From Alteromonas lipotrueae (GTDB lineage: Bacteria; Pseudomonadota; Gammaproteobacteria; Enterobacterales; Alteromonadaceae): a DNA stretch of 64,000 bases. A model generated the notes under the pieces. The model was given only the letters and a program-made list of their open reading frames with translations. It did no database searches and had not been told where the DNA came from. Where the stretch lies: NCBI RefSeq assembly GCF_019249215.1, contig NZ_JAESDI010000008.1:237245-301244 (forward strand), written 5' to 3'. The translations under genes were made by a program, and so were the position numbers. Each line of letters begins with the position of its first letter. Positions within the stretch are counted from its first letter, which is position 1. Shown here one piece after another: positions 28,987 to 38,507 of the stretch.

Positions 28987-29065
28987 ACGTTACGCTAAGG
29001 CTTTCCATTCGGAAAATATCTGTGCTAATGTCCTGACACCAGTAAGGAAAACACATTAGCACCAC

Positions 29066-29941
29066 ATGCCCTATCAAACCGTTGCTTTAATTGGCAAACC
29101 TCAACACGCTGCTACGCACGACAGCTTAAATCTATTGGCCCAATACCTCACCGCAAAAGGCTGTGAATTATTGGTTGAAGAGAGCATCTCAAAAGAATTA
29201 GAAAGTGATAACCATCGAGCATGCAACTTAGTGACCATTGGTAAAGAAGCCGACCTTGCCGTAGTAGTAGGCGGTGATGGCAGTATGCTAGGTGCAGCAA
29301 GAGTATTGGCACGCTTTGATATCCATGTAGTAGGCGTAAACCGAGGCAACTTGGGTTTTTTAACCGATATTCACCCCGATGAAATCGTTCAGCAACTTGA
29401 TCTCATTTTTGAAGGTGAATGCGTAGTTGAAAAACGCTTTTTATTAGATGTGGGCGTATATCGTCATGAAAAACTAAAAAGTAGCAATTCCGCTGTGAAC
29501 GAAGTGGTGCTTCACCACGGAAAAGTGGCGCACATGATGGAATTTGAAATTTATATAGATGACCAATTTGTGTTCAGCCAACGCTCCGATGGGCTAATTG
29601 TTGCGACGCCTACTGGCTCTACCGCCTACTCACTGTCGGCAGGTGGACCTATCATCATGCCTAAGCTTGATGCGCTTACACTCGTGCCTATGTTTCCCCA
29701 CACACTAAGCAGCAGACCGATTGTGGTAGACGCTGATAGCCAAGTGTCGATGAAAGTATCGAAGGTTAACAGCGACTCACTGCAAATAAGTTGCGACAGC
29801 CACATTGTACTTCCTGTACTTCCTGGCGATGAAATACGCATCAACAAAAGTGAAGATAAACTTTATTTAGTGCATCCAAAGGGTTACAGCTACTTCAATG
29901 TGTTACGCAAAAAGTTAGGCTGGGGTAGTAAGCTTTATTGA
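29066..29941 (+). CDS. nadK: NAD kinase
   Basis: The 291-residue cytosolic enzyme phosphorylates NAD to NADP. It has the catalytic [11 protein letters not shown], the NE dipeptide in [10 protein letters not shown], and [16 protein letters not shown]. Length and motifs match proteobacterial NadK. The RBS before the ATG is not obvious. In E. coli nadK lies next to grpE and before recN-bamE; here the second half of that order is kept, while about 12 kb separates it from grpE. Confidence 0.97.
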   Translation: MPYQTVALIGKPQHAATHDSLNLLAQYLTAKGCELLVEESISKELESDNHRACNLVTIGKEADLAVVVGGDGSMLGAARVLARFDIHVVGVNRGNLGFLTDIHPDEIVQQLDLIFEGECVVEKRFLLDVGVYRHEKLKSSNSAVNEVVLHHGKVAHMMEFEIYIDDQFVFSQRSDGLIVATPTGSTAYSLSAGGPIIMPKLDALTLVPMFPHTLSSRPIVVDADSQVSMKVSKVNSDSLQISCDSHIVLPVLPGDEIRINKSEDKLYLVHPKGYSYFNVLRKKLGWGSKLY

Positions 29942-29993
29942 GTAAAGCAAAAGAAGTAAATTAATTTTACCCCGCCTCTTTACATGCGCAAAA

Positions 29994-30030
29994 TACTGTA
30001 TATATTTACATATACTGTATGAACATCGAG
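29994..30030 (+). promoter_or_regulatory. LexA (SOS) operator upstream of recN
   Basis: TACTGTATATATTTACATA matches the LexA consensus CTGT-N8-ACAG at seven of eight core bases (core 29996-30011) with the typical AT-rich centre. A second weaker half-site CTGT begins at 30015. E. coli recN also has clustered LexA boxes. The ATG is at 30038. Confidence 0.7.
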
Positions 30031-30037
30031 TATAGTT

Positions 30038-31723
30038 ATGTTAGCGCATCTTTCTATTAGTAACTTTGCAGTGGTTAAGCAACTGTCAGTTAATCTTGAA
30101 AAAGGGCTTACTGCCATCACAGGGGAAACCGGTGCCGGTAAGTCTATTGCCATTGATGCTTTAAGCTTGTGCTTAGGCGAGCGAGCTGATGCAAACGCCG
30201 TAAGAAGCACCGCGTCTAAAGCAGAAATTATTGCTCATTTTGCATTGGCCACAAATGCGAATGCAAAGCGCTATCTCGATGAGCATGAACTCACCTCAGA
30301 CGAGGATGAAAACAGCTGTTTCATCCGTAGAGTTATATCGAAAGAAGGCCGTTCCAAAGCCTTTATTAACGGTATTCCAGCGTCACTTCAGCAATTGAAA
30401 GGCTTAGGCCAACACTTGCTTGCTATACATGGTCAGAATACTCACCTTCAACTTTTGAAAGAAGATTATCAACGCCAGCTTGTTGATACTGTGGGCAACC
30501 ATAAAGACAGCCTTTCAAATGTAAAACAACACTTTGCCCTATGGCGTGAAAAGCAAAAAATGCTTAGCGAGCTACAAGCACAAGCTCAGCAGCGTGAAGA
30601 CAGATTGCAATTGCTTACTTATCAAGTTAGAGAGCTAGACGAATTTGCCTTAGAAGACGGTGAGTTTTCAGAGCTCGAAACTGAACATAAGCGTTTAAGC
30701 AATGGGCAAAGTTTGCTAGAGCAAGCACAAACTAGTTTTTATCACTTGTACGAAAGTGACGAAGGCAACGCACTGTCTATATTACAAAATAGCATAGACC
30801 GTTTGGGCGAACTTGAATCTCACGATGCCAGTTTAAGCCCTATTCTTGTGTTGTTAAATGAAGCGGCCATTCAGGTTGAAGAAGCGGCTGGGGAATTGCG
30901 CCACTATTGCGATGACCTAGAAATAGACCCTCTTCGTTTACAGCAGGTAGAAGCTCGGTACGCTAAAGCGATGGAATTAGCCCGTAAGCACAGCGTTATG
31001 CCTGAAGAATTGTTTGCGCACCACCAATCCCTAGCCAGCGAATTTGCGTCGTTAGGCGATCAAGAGTCTTTATTGACCACACTAGAAGATGAAGTAGATG
31101 TACTTAAAGCCCAATATCTAAGTGAAACGAAAGTATTGTCTGAATGTAGATCAAAAGCTGCAAATTATTTGGCTAGTGAAATTGAAACACAAATTCATCA
31201 AATGAACATGCCTCACGCTAAGGTAGCCATTGAAGTCAATTACGATGAGTTTAAAAAGCCATCAGCTTTAGGCCAAGACTCGGTAGAAATTAAAGTTTCT
31301 ACTAACCCCGGCCAAGCAGCTGACAAACTAGATAAAGTCGTATCTGGTGGTGAACTTTCAAGAATTGGCTTAGCCATTCAAGTTATTGCCAGCGATAACC
31401 ATGCGACGCCTACTATGATTTTTGATGAAGTAGATACGGGCATTAGCGGGCCTACCGCGTCGATTGTGGGTGGGTTGCTTCGCCGTTTAGGCAAACAGGT
31501 ACAAGTCATGTGCGTTACCCATTTACCTCAGGTTGCTGCTCAAGCGCATAACCAACTCTTTGTAACTAAGCTTACCGACGGTGAAAGTACTGAAACACAA
31601 ATGTTGGCGTTAACGAAACAAGATAGAGTGGATGAATTAGCACGCTTGTTAGCTGGCGACAAAGTAACCAAGTCGGCCCTTGCTAACGCAAAAGAGTTGT
31701 TGAAAAGCGCGCAATCGAACTAA
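30038..31723 (+). CDS. recN: DNA repair protein RecN (SMC-like ATPase)
   Basis: The 561-residue protein acts in double-strand-break repair. Walker A GETGAGKS is near residue 30, a long coiled-coil occupies the middle, and the C-terminal head has the signature KVVSGGELSRIGLA and Walker B MIFDEVDTGISG. The upstream LexA box indicates SOS induction. It is followed by bamE, as in E. coli. Confidence 0.98.
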   Translation: MLAHLSISNFAVVKQLSVNLEKGLTAITGETGAGKSIAIDALSLCLGERADANAVRSTASKAEIIAHFALATNANAKRYLDEHELTSDEDENSCFIRRVISKEGRSKAFINGIPASLQQLKGLGQHLLAIHGQNTHLQLLKEDYQRQLVDTVGNHKDSLSNVKQHFALWREKQKMLSELQAQAQQREDRLQLLTYQVRELDEFALEDGEFSELETEHKRLSNGQSLLEQAQTSFYHLYESDEGNALSILQNSIDRLGELESHDASLSPILVLLNEAAIQVEEAAGELRHYCDDLEIDPLRLQQVEARYAKAMELARKHSVMPEELFAHHQSLASEFASLGDQESLLTTLEDEVDVLKAQYLSETKVLSECRSKAANYLASEIETQIHQMNMPHAKVAIEVNYDEFKKPSALGQDSVEIKVSTNPGQAADKLDKVVSGGELSRIGLAIQVIASDNHATPTMIFDEVDTGISGPTASIVGGLLRRLGKQVQVMCVTHLPQVAAQAHNQLFVTKLTDGESTETQMLALTKQDRVDELARLLAGDKVTKSALANAKELLKSAQSN

Positions 31724-31842
31724 AATGCAGTTGATTGGTCATACTTGTCGATGTAGCATGCCTTCGTGCTTACATTAACGCACCCCACCCGCTTGTATGC
31801 TGTTGGGTAACGAAGAAAAAGCAATACTGGACTGATTTACGC

Positions 31843-32199
31843 ATGAAGTTGCAACATTTATTAATAATTTTAGGTTTAACCCTTACATCAAGCGCTTGTT
31901 CTAACTGGATTTATCGTATTGATGTGCCTCAAGGTAACTTTCTCGATCAACGAGATGTTTCTAAACTACGCATCGGCATGACTAAAGAACAGGTTATCTA
32001 CGTACTTGGTAACCCAGTAGTACAAGATTCTTTCGATGATGATACCTGGTACTACGTTTACGATATGAAACGCGGCATGAAAAAACGCGGTGAAGATTTC
32101 CAAAAGCAAATGGTTATTACATTTGAAGACGGCAAAGTAACGTCTGTAGAAGGTGACTTTGAACTGTCTGAAGATTTTAATACGCCGCTAGACAGTTAA
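31843..32199 (+). CDS. bamE: Outer membrane assembly lipoprotein BamE
   Basis: The 118-residue lipoprotein starts at the ATG at 31843, which gives a proper signal (MKLQHLLIILGLTLTSSAC, lipidated Cys19). A longer in-frame reading from 31735 would bury the signal. The SmpA/OmlA fold motifs are clear: YRIDVPQGNFLDQRDVSKLRIGM, VLGNPVVQDSF and DTWYYVYD. BamE stabilises the BAM complex that inserts outer-membrane beta-barrel proteins. The RBS is weak. Confidence 0.95.
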   Translation: MKLQHLLIILGLTLTSSACSNWIYRIDVPQGNFLDQRDVSKLRIGMTKEQVIYVLGNPVVQDSFDDDTWYYVYDMKRGMKKRGEDFQKQMVITFEDGKVTSVEGDFELSEDFNTPLDS

Positions 32200-32350
32200 A
32201 TAGCAACAGTAAGTACCAACAGATATATAGCGAAGGAGCGTTTGTTTATTAACAGATTGCTCCTAGCTAGTTAGAGGTTTACACAAGTTGCTTTAAACAA
32301 GTTTATCCCCTCGATTTGTCTGTAGCCCTCACACGTTAAGGAATATATTG

Positions 32351-32992
32351 ATGGAACATGATTTTTGGCACAGTAAGTGGCATAAAAATGAAATTGGTTT
32401 CCATGAACCTGAGGGCAATGCGCTTTTAGTTAAATATGCTGATACCTTATTATCTCCTACCACACCGCGAGTATTCGTCCCCTTGTGCGGTAAAACTAAG
32501 GATATTCATTGGTTGCTTGCTAATGGCTGCGAAGTGGTAGGTGCTGAATTAAGTGAAATTGCAATTACGCAGCTATTCACCGAACTGAATATTGAGCCAG
32601 AGATCACAACCGTAGGTAGCCTTAAGCTTTTTAAAAATGGACCACTAAGTATTTTTGTTGGTGATATTTTTGAGCTAACCAACAAAACACTGGGTGGCGT
32701 AACCGGTATTTATGACAGGGCTGCATTGGTTGCTTTGCCTACCGAGCTTCGCGAGAAATATGCAGCGCATATTTGTGATATCACCGAATGCGCCCCCATC
32801 CTTTTGATAAGCTTCGATTATGACCAAAGCGTCATTCCTGGCCCTCCATTTTGCGTTGACGAAACAGAAGTAGCTCGGCTATACAACGCTAGTTATTCTA
32901 TTACTCTGCTTGAACGTGAACCGCTGGAAGGTGGCCTTAAGGGTAAAGTAGCGGCAGACTCACTAGTCTTCAATCTAAAGCCTGAAGCATAA
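32351..32992 (+). CDS. tpm: Thiopurine S-methyltransferase family protein
   Basis: The 213-residue SAM-dependent methyltransferase starts at the ATG at 32351 (MEHDFWHSKWHKNEIGFH), with AAGGA 8 nt upstream; a TTG one codon earlier is rejected. The bacterial TPMT hallmarks are present: VFVPLCGKTKDIHWL (SAM loop), GAELSEIAI and IYDRAALVALP. Bacterial members methylate thiopurines and some selenium or tellurium compounds; the natural substrate is uncertain. It stands alone between bamE and a convergent DUF445 gene. Confidence 0.93.
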   Translation: MEHDFWHSKWHKNEIGFHEPEGNALLVKYADTLLSPTTPRVFVPLCGKTKDIHWLLANGCEVVGAELSEIAITQLFTELNIEPEITTVGSLKLFKNGPLSIFVGDIFELTNKTLGGVTGIYDRAALVALPTELREKYAAHICDITECAPILLISFDYDQSVIPGPPFCVDETEVARLYNASYSITLLEREPLEGGLKGKVAADSLVFNLKPEA

Positions 32993-33079
32993 ATAGTAAG
33001 TTTAAAGCGCAGTAGCACAGGCTTTAGAACGTGCTCCCTCTTCAATTATTGTCTAAAACATCGCATAACCCAACATTCT

Positions 33080-34375
33080 CTATTGCGACGTAAGTGCGAT
33101 AACTTGCTCTAGACCAAATAACAATGCGCCAATTAAGCCTCCCACCAAGGTGCCGTTAATTCGTACCTTTTGAAGATCGCGCCCAATATTTAGCTCAATT
33201 TGCTCAGCCATCTCATTTTCATCCCAACTATTTATGGTGTCTTCAATATGCTTGGTTAAAAAGTCTGCCAACTCTGGTGCCATGTACTTTCCAGCTTCAC
33301 CAATATGCCGGTCGAATGCGCTCGATAAGCGCTCATCGGTGGTTAAAGAACGGCCTAATTCATTTAACCAATGCATCACTTTAGTTTCTGCTTTACCATT
33401 TTCAGCCGTTAACGATTCAAGCATTCGGCTATGTAACGCTACCCAGCTTTTATTTAAAAACGCTTTAAGGGCGGGATCATGAACCAGTTGCGCTTTATAA
33501 TTGTTGATACGTTGAGCCATCGAGTCACTGGTTTGCACTTCGTGTAAAAAGTCATTTACCTGCTCGTCAAACGCATGTCTCAAAGGGTGATTATCATCGG
33601 CGTACACGTCATCAAGTACGCGAGAAACCGCTTTTACCGCAATAAGTGCTCCCCGCTCACTCAACCAGGTTGAAGGAAGTAGTTTTTCTAAACGGTTATG
33701 CTCTGTTTTAAGCCAATCTATGAGTGTGGCAGCAATATATTCTTGCGTTTCAGGCTCACCCATCAATTTAGCAACATTCCCTAGCAGCTTATCTAATACA
33801 AGCTGATGATGCCGCTCTCGGGTAATACTGCTCAACACAGTGGCTATAAGCTGTTGTAAGTCGAGTTGATTAATTCCTTTTTCAGCTGTTTTGCCGATAA
33901 AGGCTTTAACTGGTTTGTCATCCACTAGGCGAAGAATGCCGGCAAGTGCATCACATAAAAATCGGCTTAATTTTTTCGCATGTTGAGGGTCTTCCAACCA
34001 TCGCCCTGCCCCTTTGGCAGGTTGACTAGATGCAATTAAGCTTTCAATGGCACTAGCATGAAAGAATTTTTCTTTAACAAATAGTGATAAGTTTTGCGCT
34101 ATCACTCTTTTATTGCTCGCGACAATATTGGTATGAGGAATGGGATACCCAGCAGGTATCGGTTTAAAAAGCGCTGTTACCGCAAACCAGTCGGCGAGCC
34201 CACCGACTAATGCAGCTTCACTAGCCATTTTTATCAGCCCCAACCATTTAGCACTAGCCAAGCTGGGAACATACACTTGTGTGACAATGGCTATCACGAA
34301 AACACCCGCGGCTATCAATAAGCAAATTAATGCATTTTGCTTCGCTCGCTTTAACTGCGAATGTTTGTCGTGCAT
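33080..34375 (-). CDS. DUF445 family membrane protein (YjiN-like)
   Basis: This 431-residue protein has an N-terminal membrane segment (LICLLIAAGVFVIAIVTQVYV) followed by the family's ASEAALVGGLADWFAVTALFKP stretch. A long helical region (about 80-400) precedes a C-terminal hydrophobic hairpin with VRINGTLVGGLIGALLFGLEQVI. The family is conserved in proteobacteria and its function is not established. It lies 3 nt downstream of the arsC-like gene, so the two are probably co-transcribed. Confidence 0.88.
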   Translation of the reverse strand: MHDKHSQLKRAKQNALICLLIAAGVFVIAIVTQVYVPSLASAKWLGLIKMASEAALVGGLADWFAVTALFKPIPAGYPIPHTNIVASNKRVIAQNLSLFVKEKFFHASAIESLIASSQPAKGAGRWLEDPQHAKKLSRFLCDALAGILRLVDDKPVKAFIGKTAEKGINQLDLQQLIATVLSSITRERHHQLVLDKLLGNVAKLMGEPETQEYIAATLIDWLKTEHNRLEKLLPSTWLSERGALIAVKAVSRVLDDVYADDNHPLRHAFDEQVNDFLHEVQTSDSMAQRINNYKAQLVHDPALKAFLNKSWVALHSRMLESLTAENGKAETKVMHWLNELGRSLTTDERLSSAFDRHIGEAGKYMAPELADFLTKHIEDTINSWDENEMAEQIELNIGRDLQKVRINGTLVGGLIGALLFGLEQVIALTSQ

Positions 34376-34378
34376 AAA

Positions 34379-34795
34379 TTACATCCTTTTACCAAGTTCA
34401 TTTAATATTTGCTCACCATCTTCTTTAAAATAAGGGCCTGATGGCCATGAAGGTAGCAAGTCGAGTACTTTTTCACTAGGCCGACAAAGCCCTACGCCTT
34501 TTTCTGTGCAAACTATAGGCCTATTTACCAAAACTGGGTGTACCAACATAGCATCAAGCAAAGCATCGTCTGATACAGACTCATCCAGTAACCCTAACTC
34601 TTCTGCCGGTGACTTTGTTGTCCTGAGTGCTTGCCTAGGGGTTAAGTTCGCAGCTGCAAATAAACCAAGTAACTGAGAACGGGTCCAACCTTCGTTCAGA
34701 TAATCTACAACAATTGGCGAGTACCCAGCATCTTCAATAATTTTAAGCACGTTACGAGATGTGCCGCAGGCGGGGTTGTGGTGAATAACAATCAT
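34379..34795 (-). CDS. arsC: ArsC-family arsenate reductase (glutaredoxin-linked type)
   Basis: The 138-residue protein has the catalytic Cys10 in HHNPACGTSRN and the Arg-containing HPVLVNRPIVC segment that binds the oxyanion. This matches the plasmid R773-type ArsC fold, which uses glutathione and glutaredoxin to reduce arsenate. No arsR, arsB or acr3 gene is near, so a housekeeping or different thiol-redox role is possible. Confidence 0.88.
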   Translation of the reverse strand: MIVIHHNPACGTSRNVLKIIEDAGYSPIVVDYLNEGWTRSQLLGLFAAANLTPRQALRTTKSPAEELGLLDESVSDDALLDAMLVHPVLVNRPIVCTEKGVGLCRPSEKVLDLLPSWPSGPYFKEDGEQILNELGKRM

Positions 34796-34881
34796 AATTT
34801 AGACCTTGTAGGAAAAGTGACTTACTGAATTAAGATAGTAACAGCTTAACACATATGATATTTCATATTTGTTATCATTTG

Positions 34882-34947
34882 AGTGTGTGTCCAACTCAAT
34901 TGCTGCTCATTTAAGTGTGTGTCCTACATATTCGAGTGTGTGTCCAA
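34882..34947 (+). repeat. Array of three AGTGTGTGTCC motifs (direct)
   Basis: Copies lie at 34882-34894 (AGTGTGTGTCCAA), 34914-34924 (AGTGTGTGTCC, then TA) and 34935-34947 (AGTGTGTGTCCAA), all in plus orientation. They sit in the 422-nt divergent gap between arsC and the repeat lipoprotein gene. The rest of that gap is AT-rich with no gene seen. The same 13-mer recurs in four other intergenic clusters. Confidence 0.9.
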
Positions 34948-35217
34948 TTCTCATAGTTTTTGATTAGTTATCAAAGCTGCTTTTACTAACAGCCTTTCAC
35001 AACGCTCAGCTGTTCAAATAGAAATAACTTGAATGCCGAACAATTGGTGTATTTCGCTATTATCTAGTGAAGTCATAAAAAACTATGATTGAGAGTTGAC
35101 TCAGAAACTATTAAAACATTGATAATTATATTATTTTTATCTTGGCATGCTCTGTGATAGATAAGCATACATTAATGAGTAATTTAGAACGTTAAACAAC
35201 ACTGAAAAGGCTTCACG

Positions 35218-35889
35218 ATGAAAAAAACACTTATTGCCAGCACTTTATGCTTTGCAGCGACAACATTGCTTTCTGGCTGCGTAATTCACATTGGCAATGC
35301 CAATGCCCAAGAGGGAGAGGATATAAGTAGCGTGTTTGGTAGTGTAGATGTAGCAGAACATCGCTCGGTAGGCGATCTATCTTCGGTCAATGGCAATGTG
35401 TCGCTTGAAGATCATGCACAAGCGGAAGATATTAGCGTTGTGAACGGCGGTGTAGAGATAGGTTCTCATGTACGCATTGACGACATCAACATCGTGAATG
35501 GCGACCTTGATGCGGGATCGAATCTGCATGTAACTAACAGTATTGAAACCGTTAACGGCGATATAAATATTGAGAAGCAAAGTACCATTCAAGGCAGCGT
35601 AGAAACGGTTAATGGTGATATTGAAATTGTAGACAGCGTAGTTGAGAACAATATTGAAAGTATGAATGGAGACATCACCCTTAAAGGCGATACCTTAGTT
35701 AAGGGCGACATTATATATAAGATGCGTGATGAAGGCTGGCTGGAAAGAAATAGCACAAAACCTAAGCTCACCATCGACGATGATGTTTCTATCGGCGGCT
35801 CAATAATTCTTGAACGCCCTGTAAATATGGATATTGCTAACGCCGCTCTACAAGAAAAAGTGATTGTCAGTTATTCATCTAGCAAGTAA
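35218..35889 (+). CDS. Lipoprotein with about seven VNG beta-repeats, function unknown
   Basis: The 223-residue protein has a lipoprotein signal with lipobox LLSGC (Cys at about 21). The mature part is an imperfect repeat of about 20-23 residues built on S/T-V-[NF]-G-[DGSN] (SVFGSV, SVNGNV, VVNGGV, IVNGDL, TVNGDI twice, SMNGDI). This pattern suggests a right-handed beta-solenoid, like bactofilin or DUF4097-type adhesin folds. A last segment (about 170-223) has a different pattern. Neither neighbour explains a role. I do not recognise a named family with certainty. Confidence 0.75.
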   Translation: MKKTLIASTLCFAATTLLSGCVIHIGNANAQEGEDISSVFGSVDVAEHRSVGDLSSVNGNVSLEDHAQAEDISVVNGGVEIGSHVRIDDINIVNGDLDAGSNLHVTNSIETVNGDINIEKQSTIQGSVETVNGDIEIVDSVVENNIESMNGDITLKGDTLVKGDIIYKMRDEGWLERNSTKPKLTIDDDVSIGGSIILERPVNMDIANAALQEKVIVSYSSSK

Positions 35890-35920
35890 GGTCTTGGTAT
35901 TATTCCAAATGTAGATTGGC

Positions 35921-36484
35921 ATGAACGAAAAACAGAAAATGTTATCCGGTGAACTCTACTACCCTAGCGATCGTGAGTTAACCGGATTACGCAAGGCCTG
36001 CAGGATAAAATTGGACGAGCTTAATGCTACCTGTCAAACAGAACACAAAGCCCGCACTCGTCAATTAAAGGCGCTTTTTGGCACTACGGGCAAACGCCTA
36101 TACATAGAGTCGTCTTTCAAGTGTGACTATGGCGAAAACATCCATGTGGGTGAAAACTTTTACGCTAATTTTAATTGCGTCATATTGGATGCCGCTAAAG
36201 TCACTATTGGTGACAATTGTATGATTGCACCGCAAGTAGGTATTTACACTGCCACACACCCTATCGATCCAACATCTAGACAAACCGGTATCGAGTTCGC
36301 AAAGCCAATTACTCTCGGTCACAATTGTTGGATTGGCGGTATGGCGGTAATAAATCCAGGTGTTACCTTAGGCAATAATGTGGTGGTAGCTTCAGGGGCC
36401 GTTGTCACCAAAAGCTTTGGTGACAACGTTGTTATTGGCGGTAATCCAGCCAAAATTATCAAGCATCTTGACGCTAAAAATTAA
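35921..36484 (+). CDS. maa: Maltose/galactoside O-acetyltransferase family (left-handed beta-helix)
   Basis: The 187-residue acetyl-CoA-dependent enzyme has the N-terminal Maa domain (KMLSGELYYPSDRELTGLRKACR) and hexapeptide repeats. ATHPIDPTSR carries the catalytic His, and the C-terminal WIGGMAVINPGVTLGNNVVVASGAVVTKS forms the helix edge. It acetylates maltose or related sugars; the physiological acceptor is uncertain. It starts 31 nt after the lipoprotein gene and may be read with it. Confidence 0.9.
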   Translation: MNEKQKMLSGELYYPSDRELTGLRKACRIKLDELNATCQTEHKARTRQLKALFGTTGKRLYIESSFKCDYGENIHVGENFYANFNCVILDAAKVTIGDNCMIAPQVGIYTATHPIDPTSRQTGIEFAKPITLGHNCWIGGMAVINPGVTLGNNVVVASGAVVTKSFGDNVVIGGNPAKIIKHLDAKN

Positions 36485-36534
36485 CAATACCTATTTAACC
36501 TAGATACCGATTAATCCAGCTTAGCGTCAACCTC

Positions 36535-36581
36535 TCTAACGTTTAATTCCTCTAACGTTTAATTCCTCTAACGTTTAATCC
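36535..36581. repeat. Three tandem copies of a 16-bp unit at the end of the aldo-keto reductase gene
   Basis: TCTAACGTTTAATTCC repeats at 36535, 36551 and (last copy changed at its end) 36567. The third copy overlaps the stop codon of the reductase gene (36575-36577), so slippage may have duplicated the gene's last bases and 3' flank. Confidence 0.85.
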
Positions 36582-37378
36582 CAGTTAGGCGCAAAGTCTG
36601 GATTAACGATGCGCTCACCGTTATCTAGCTCATCGATGCGGGTAATATCATCATCTGTGAGTGAGATATCAGTGTAAGAGAAGTTTTGCGCCAAGTGCTC
36701 TTTGCTGGTTGAAGAAGGAATGGTGTTAATCCCTTTTTTATCTAACCATGCCAATACCACCTGAGCAGGACTGGAGTCATGCGCATCGGCTATAGCGTTT
36801 AATGTGTCATCCTTCATTACATCACCGACGGCAAATGGCATATAAGCCGTTACGCCGATACCGCGCTCTTCACAGGCTTGTACAACTTGACGGTTCTGCA
36901 TAAACGGGTGCAGCTCTATTTGGTTGGTGTAAATCTCTCCCTTACCTAGGATTTTCTCAGCCTGTTTAATCTGATCTATTGTGAAGTTAGACACCCCTAT
37001 ATGGCGCGTAAGACCAAGCTCTTTAGCTTGTTTCAAGCGCATCAAGTAATCTTCTAAAGAAATGTCATTACCTGGGTAAGGCCAGTGAATAAGCAGTAAA
37101 TCAACATACTCAACTTTTAGCTTCGACAAGCTCTCGTGAACACTAGGAATAAACTTATCTTCACTTAAAGACTCGTACCACACCTTGGTGGTAATGAATA
37201 AATCGGAGCGTGTAATGCCGCTGGTTTTAATCGCATCGCCAACGAGCTCCTCATTTTTGTATATTTGTGCGGTATCTACATGCCTGAAACCTACATCAAG
37301 CGCATCAGTTACAGCATTGAGTGCAGTATCACCTTCCAAACGGAATGTTCCCATTCCTAACTGAGGCATATCTTTCAT
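36575..37378 (-). CDS. dkgB: Aldo/keto reductase (DkgB-type, 2,5-diketo-gluconate reductase)
   Basis: The 267-residue NADPH-dependent reductase has the AKR tetrad elements: the Asp-Tyr region GFRHVDTAQIYKNEELVG, the Lys in ITTKVW, and the His in LLIHWP. The C-terminal IPSSTSKEHLAQNF segment is the NADPH site. It most resembles DkgB, which reduces 2,5-diketo-D-gluconate and methylglyoxal-type carbonyls. GGAGA lies upstream of the ATG at 37378. The product ends NPDFAPNWD. Confidence 0.9.
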   Translation of the reverse strand: MKDMPQLGMGTFRLEGDTALNAVTDALDVGFRHVDTAQIYKNEELVGDAIKTSGITRSDLFITTKVWYESLSEDKFIPSVHESLSKLKVEYVDLLLIHWPYPGNDISLEDYLMRLKQAKELGLTRHIGVSNFTIDQIKQAEKILGKGEIYTNQIELHPFMQNRQVVQACEERGIGVTAYMPFAVGDVMKDDTLNAIADAHDSSPAQVVLAWLDKKGINTIPSSTSKEHLAQNFSYTDISLTDDDITRIDELDNGERIVNPDFAPNWD

Positions 37379-37601
37379 ATCAGTCTCCTTTTTTGTGCAC
37401 GTTTATCAAATCATTGATGTGTTGTTCCTACGCACTCAAACCTCGGGGAGATCGAATTCATTGAAAAAATTAATCTACATTTCAAGGCCGTCGGCATTGA
37501 CACAACAATTCGCCCATCTGCATCGAAAAGGATATAAAAGTGGAAAATGGATCTGTAAAAAAGTATCCTGCCCGCCATGAAACACATGCCGTGAAGCCCT
37601 A

Positions 37602-38360
37602 ATGTTTAACCGTTTTTTCCTGCTGATAATTTTCTGCATCCCTGTCAGTAACTTAGCTACAGCCTCTAATGTTAAGCACCTACGAGTCGGTGTTGAAGCC
37701 ATGAATTACTTCCCTGTGATGGACTTTACCACTACGCCACATCGCGGGTTATTAAGCGACATCATGGCGGATTTTGGTGATGTACATCATATTTCTTTTG
37801 AGTTCATCCCCCTTCCCTTACAACGCTTCAATCACTGGTTCGAAGACAATGCCATTGATTTTCGCTTACCTGATAACCCTAGGTGGACCCAAAGTGGTAC
37901 CCCAGGCCTGATTTACGGTGAAGCGCTAATTACCGTATGCGATACCTCGGTTGTGCTCGCCGAAAACAGTGACATGCCAATGGATGAAGTTACTCGGCTC
38001 GGTTTATTAAACGGCTTTACCCCTGCCGAAAAATGGCAAGAAAAGCGTTCAGACGGCACGCTGACTATCGCCAATGAGCGTTCGGTTCGTATTCTTACTC
38101 GCATGCTTTTGAAAGGGTTAGTGGATGCTATTGATTTAAATATTGCGACGATTAAAAGTGAATTGGTATCGCAGGGCTTGCCTGAAGATTTAGTGGCGAT
38201 CGCAAAAAATGTTCCTGCTAATGGGGTAAAGTATCGTATCTCTACTCAGTCTCAACCAGAAGTGCTCACTAAACTTAATCGCTATGTTGTTGAAAACCGC
38301 GAATCAATAAATGCTAAAGCGCGTGAATATGGTATTGCTGCTGGGACTAATTGCGACTAA
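37602..38360 (+). CDS. Periplasmic solute-binding-like protein, function unknown
   Basis: The 252-residue protein has an N-terminal signal (MFNRFFLLIIFCIPVSNLATA). The rest resembles a type 3 extracellular solute-binding fold: LRVGVEAMNYFPVM opens the first lobe and the second lobe carries LTKLNRYVVENRESIN. No transporter genes are adjacent. Alteromonads carry many stand-alone proteins of this type, some likely sensory. The ligand cannot be read from sequence. Confidence 0.7.
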   Translation: MFNRFFLLIIFCIPVSNLATASNVKHLRVGVEAMNYFPVMDFTTTPHRGLLSDIMADFGDVHHISFEFIPLPLQRFNHWFEDNAIDFRLPDNPRWTQSGTPGLIYGEALITVCDTSVVLAENSDMPMDEVTRLGLLNGFTPAEKWQEKRSDGTLTIANERSVRILTRMLLKGLVDAIDLNIATIKSELVSQGLPEDLVAIAKNVPANGVKYRISTQSQPEVLTKLNRYVVENRESINAKAREYGIAAGTNCD

Positions 38361-38455
38361 TTATTTTAGGTGTAGGCTTTAGAAGCGCATACATGCTCAA
38401 CATCGCACAGCCCCCATATTTGCATGGCATAGCTGTGCACGAAAGATAATTCTGC

Positions 38456-38485
38456 AAAAAAAAACGGGCAATGCCCGCTTTTTCT
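38456..38485 (-). terminator. Terminator of the rluB operon (bidirectional)
   Basis: CGGGC (38465-38469) pairs with GCCCG (38473-38477) around a 3-nt loop, with nine T following on the minus strand and five on the plus strand. It lies between the convergent solute-binding-like gene and rluB. Confidence 0.85.
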
Positions 38486-38507
38486 AATCTACTATTTCAC
38501 ACTGTTA

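Noticed and set aside
34882..34947. CRISPR array from short direct repeats
   Set aside because: Repeats are only 11-13 bp, spacing is irregular (32 and 21 nt start to start), and no cas genes are in the window.
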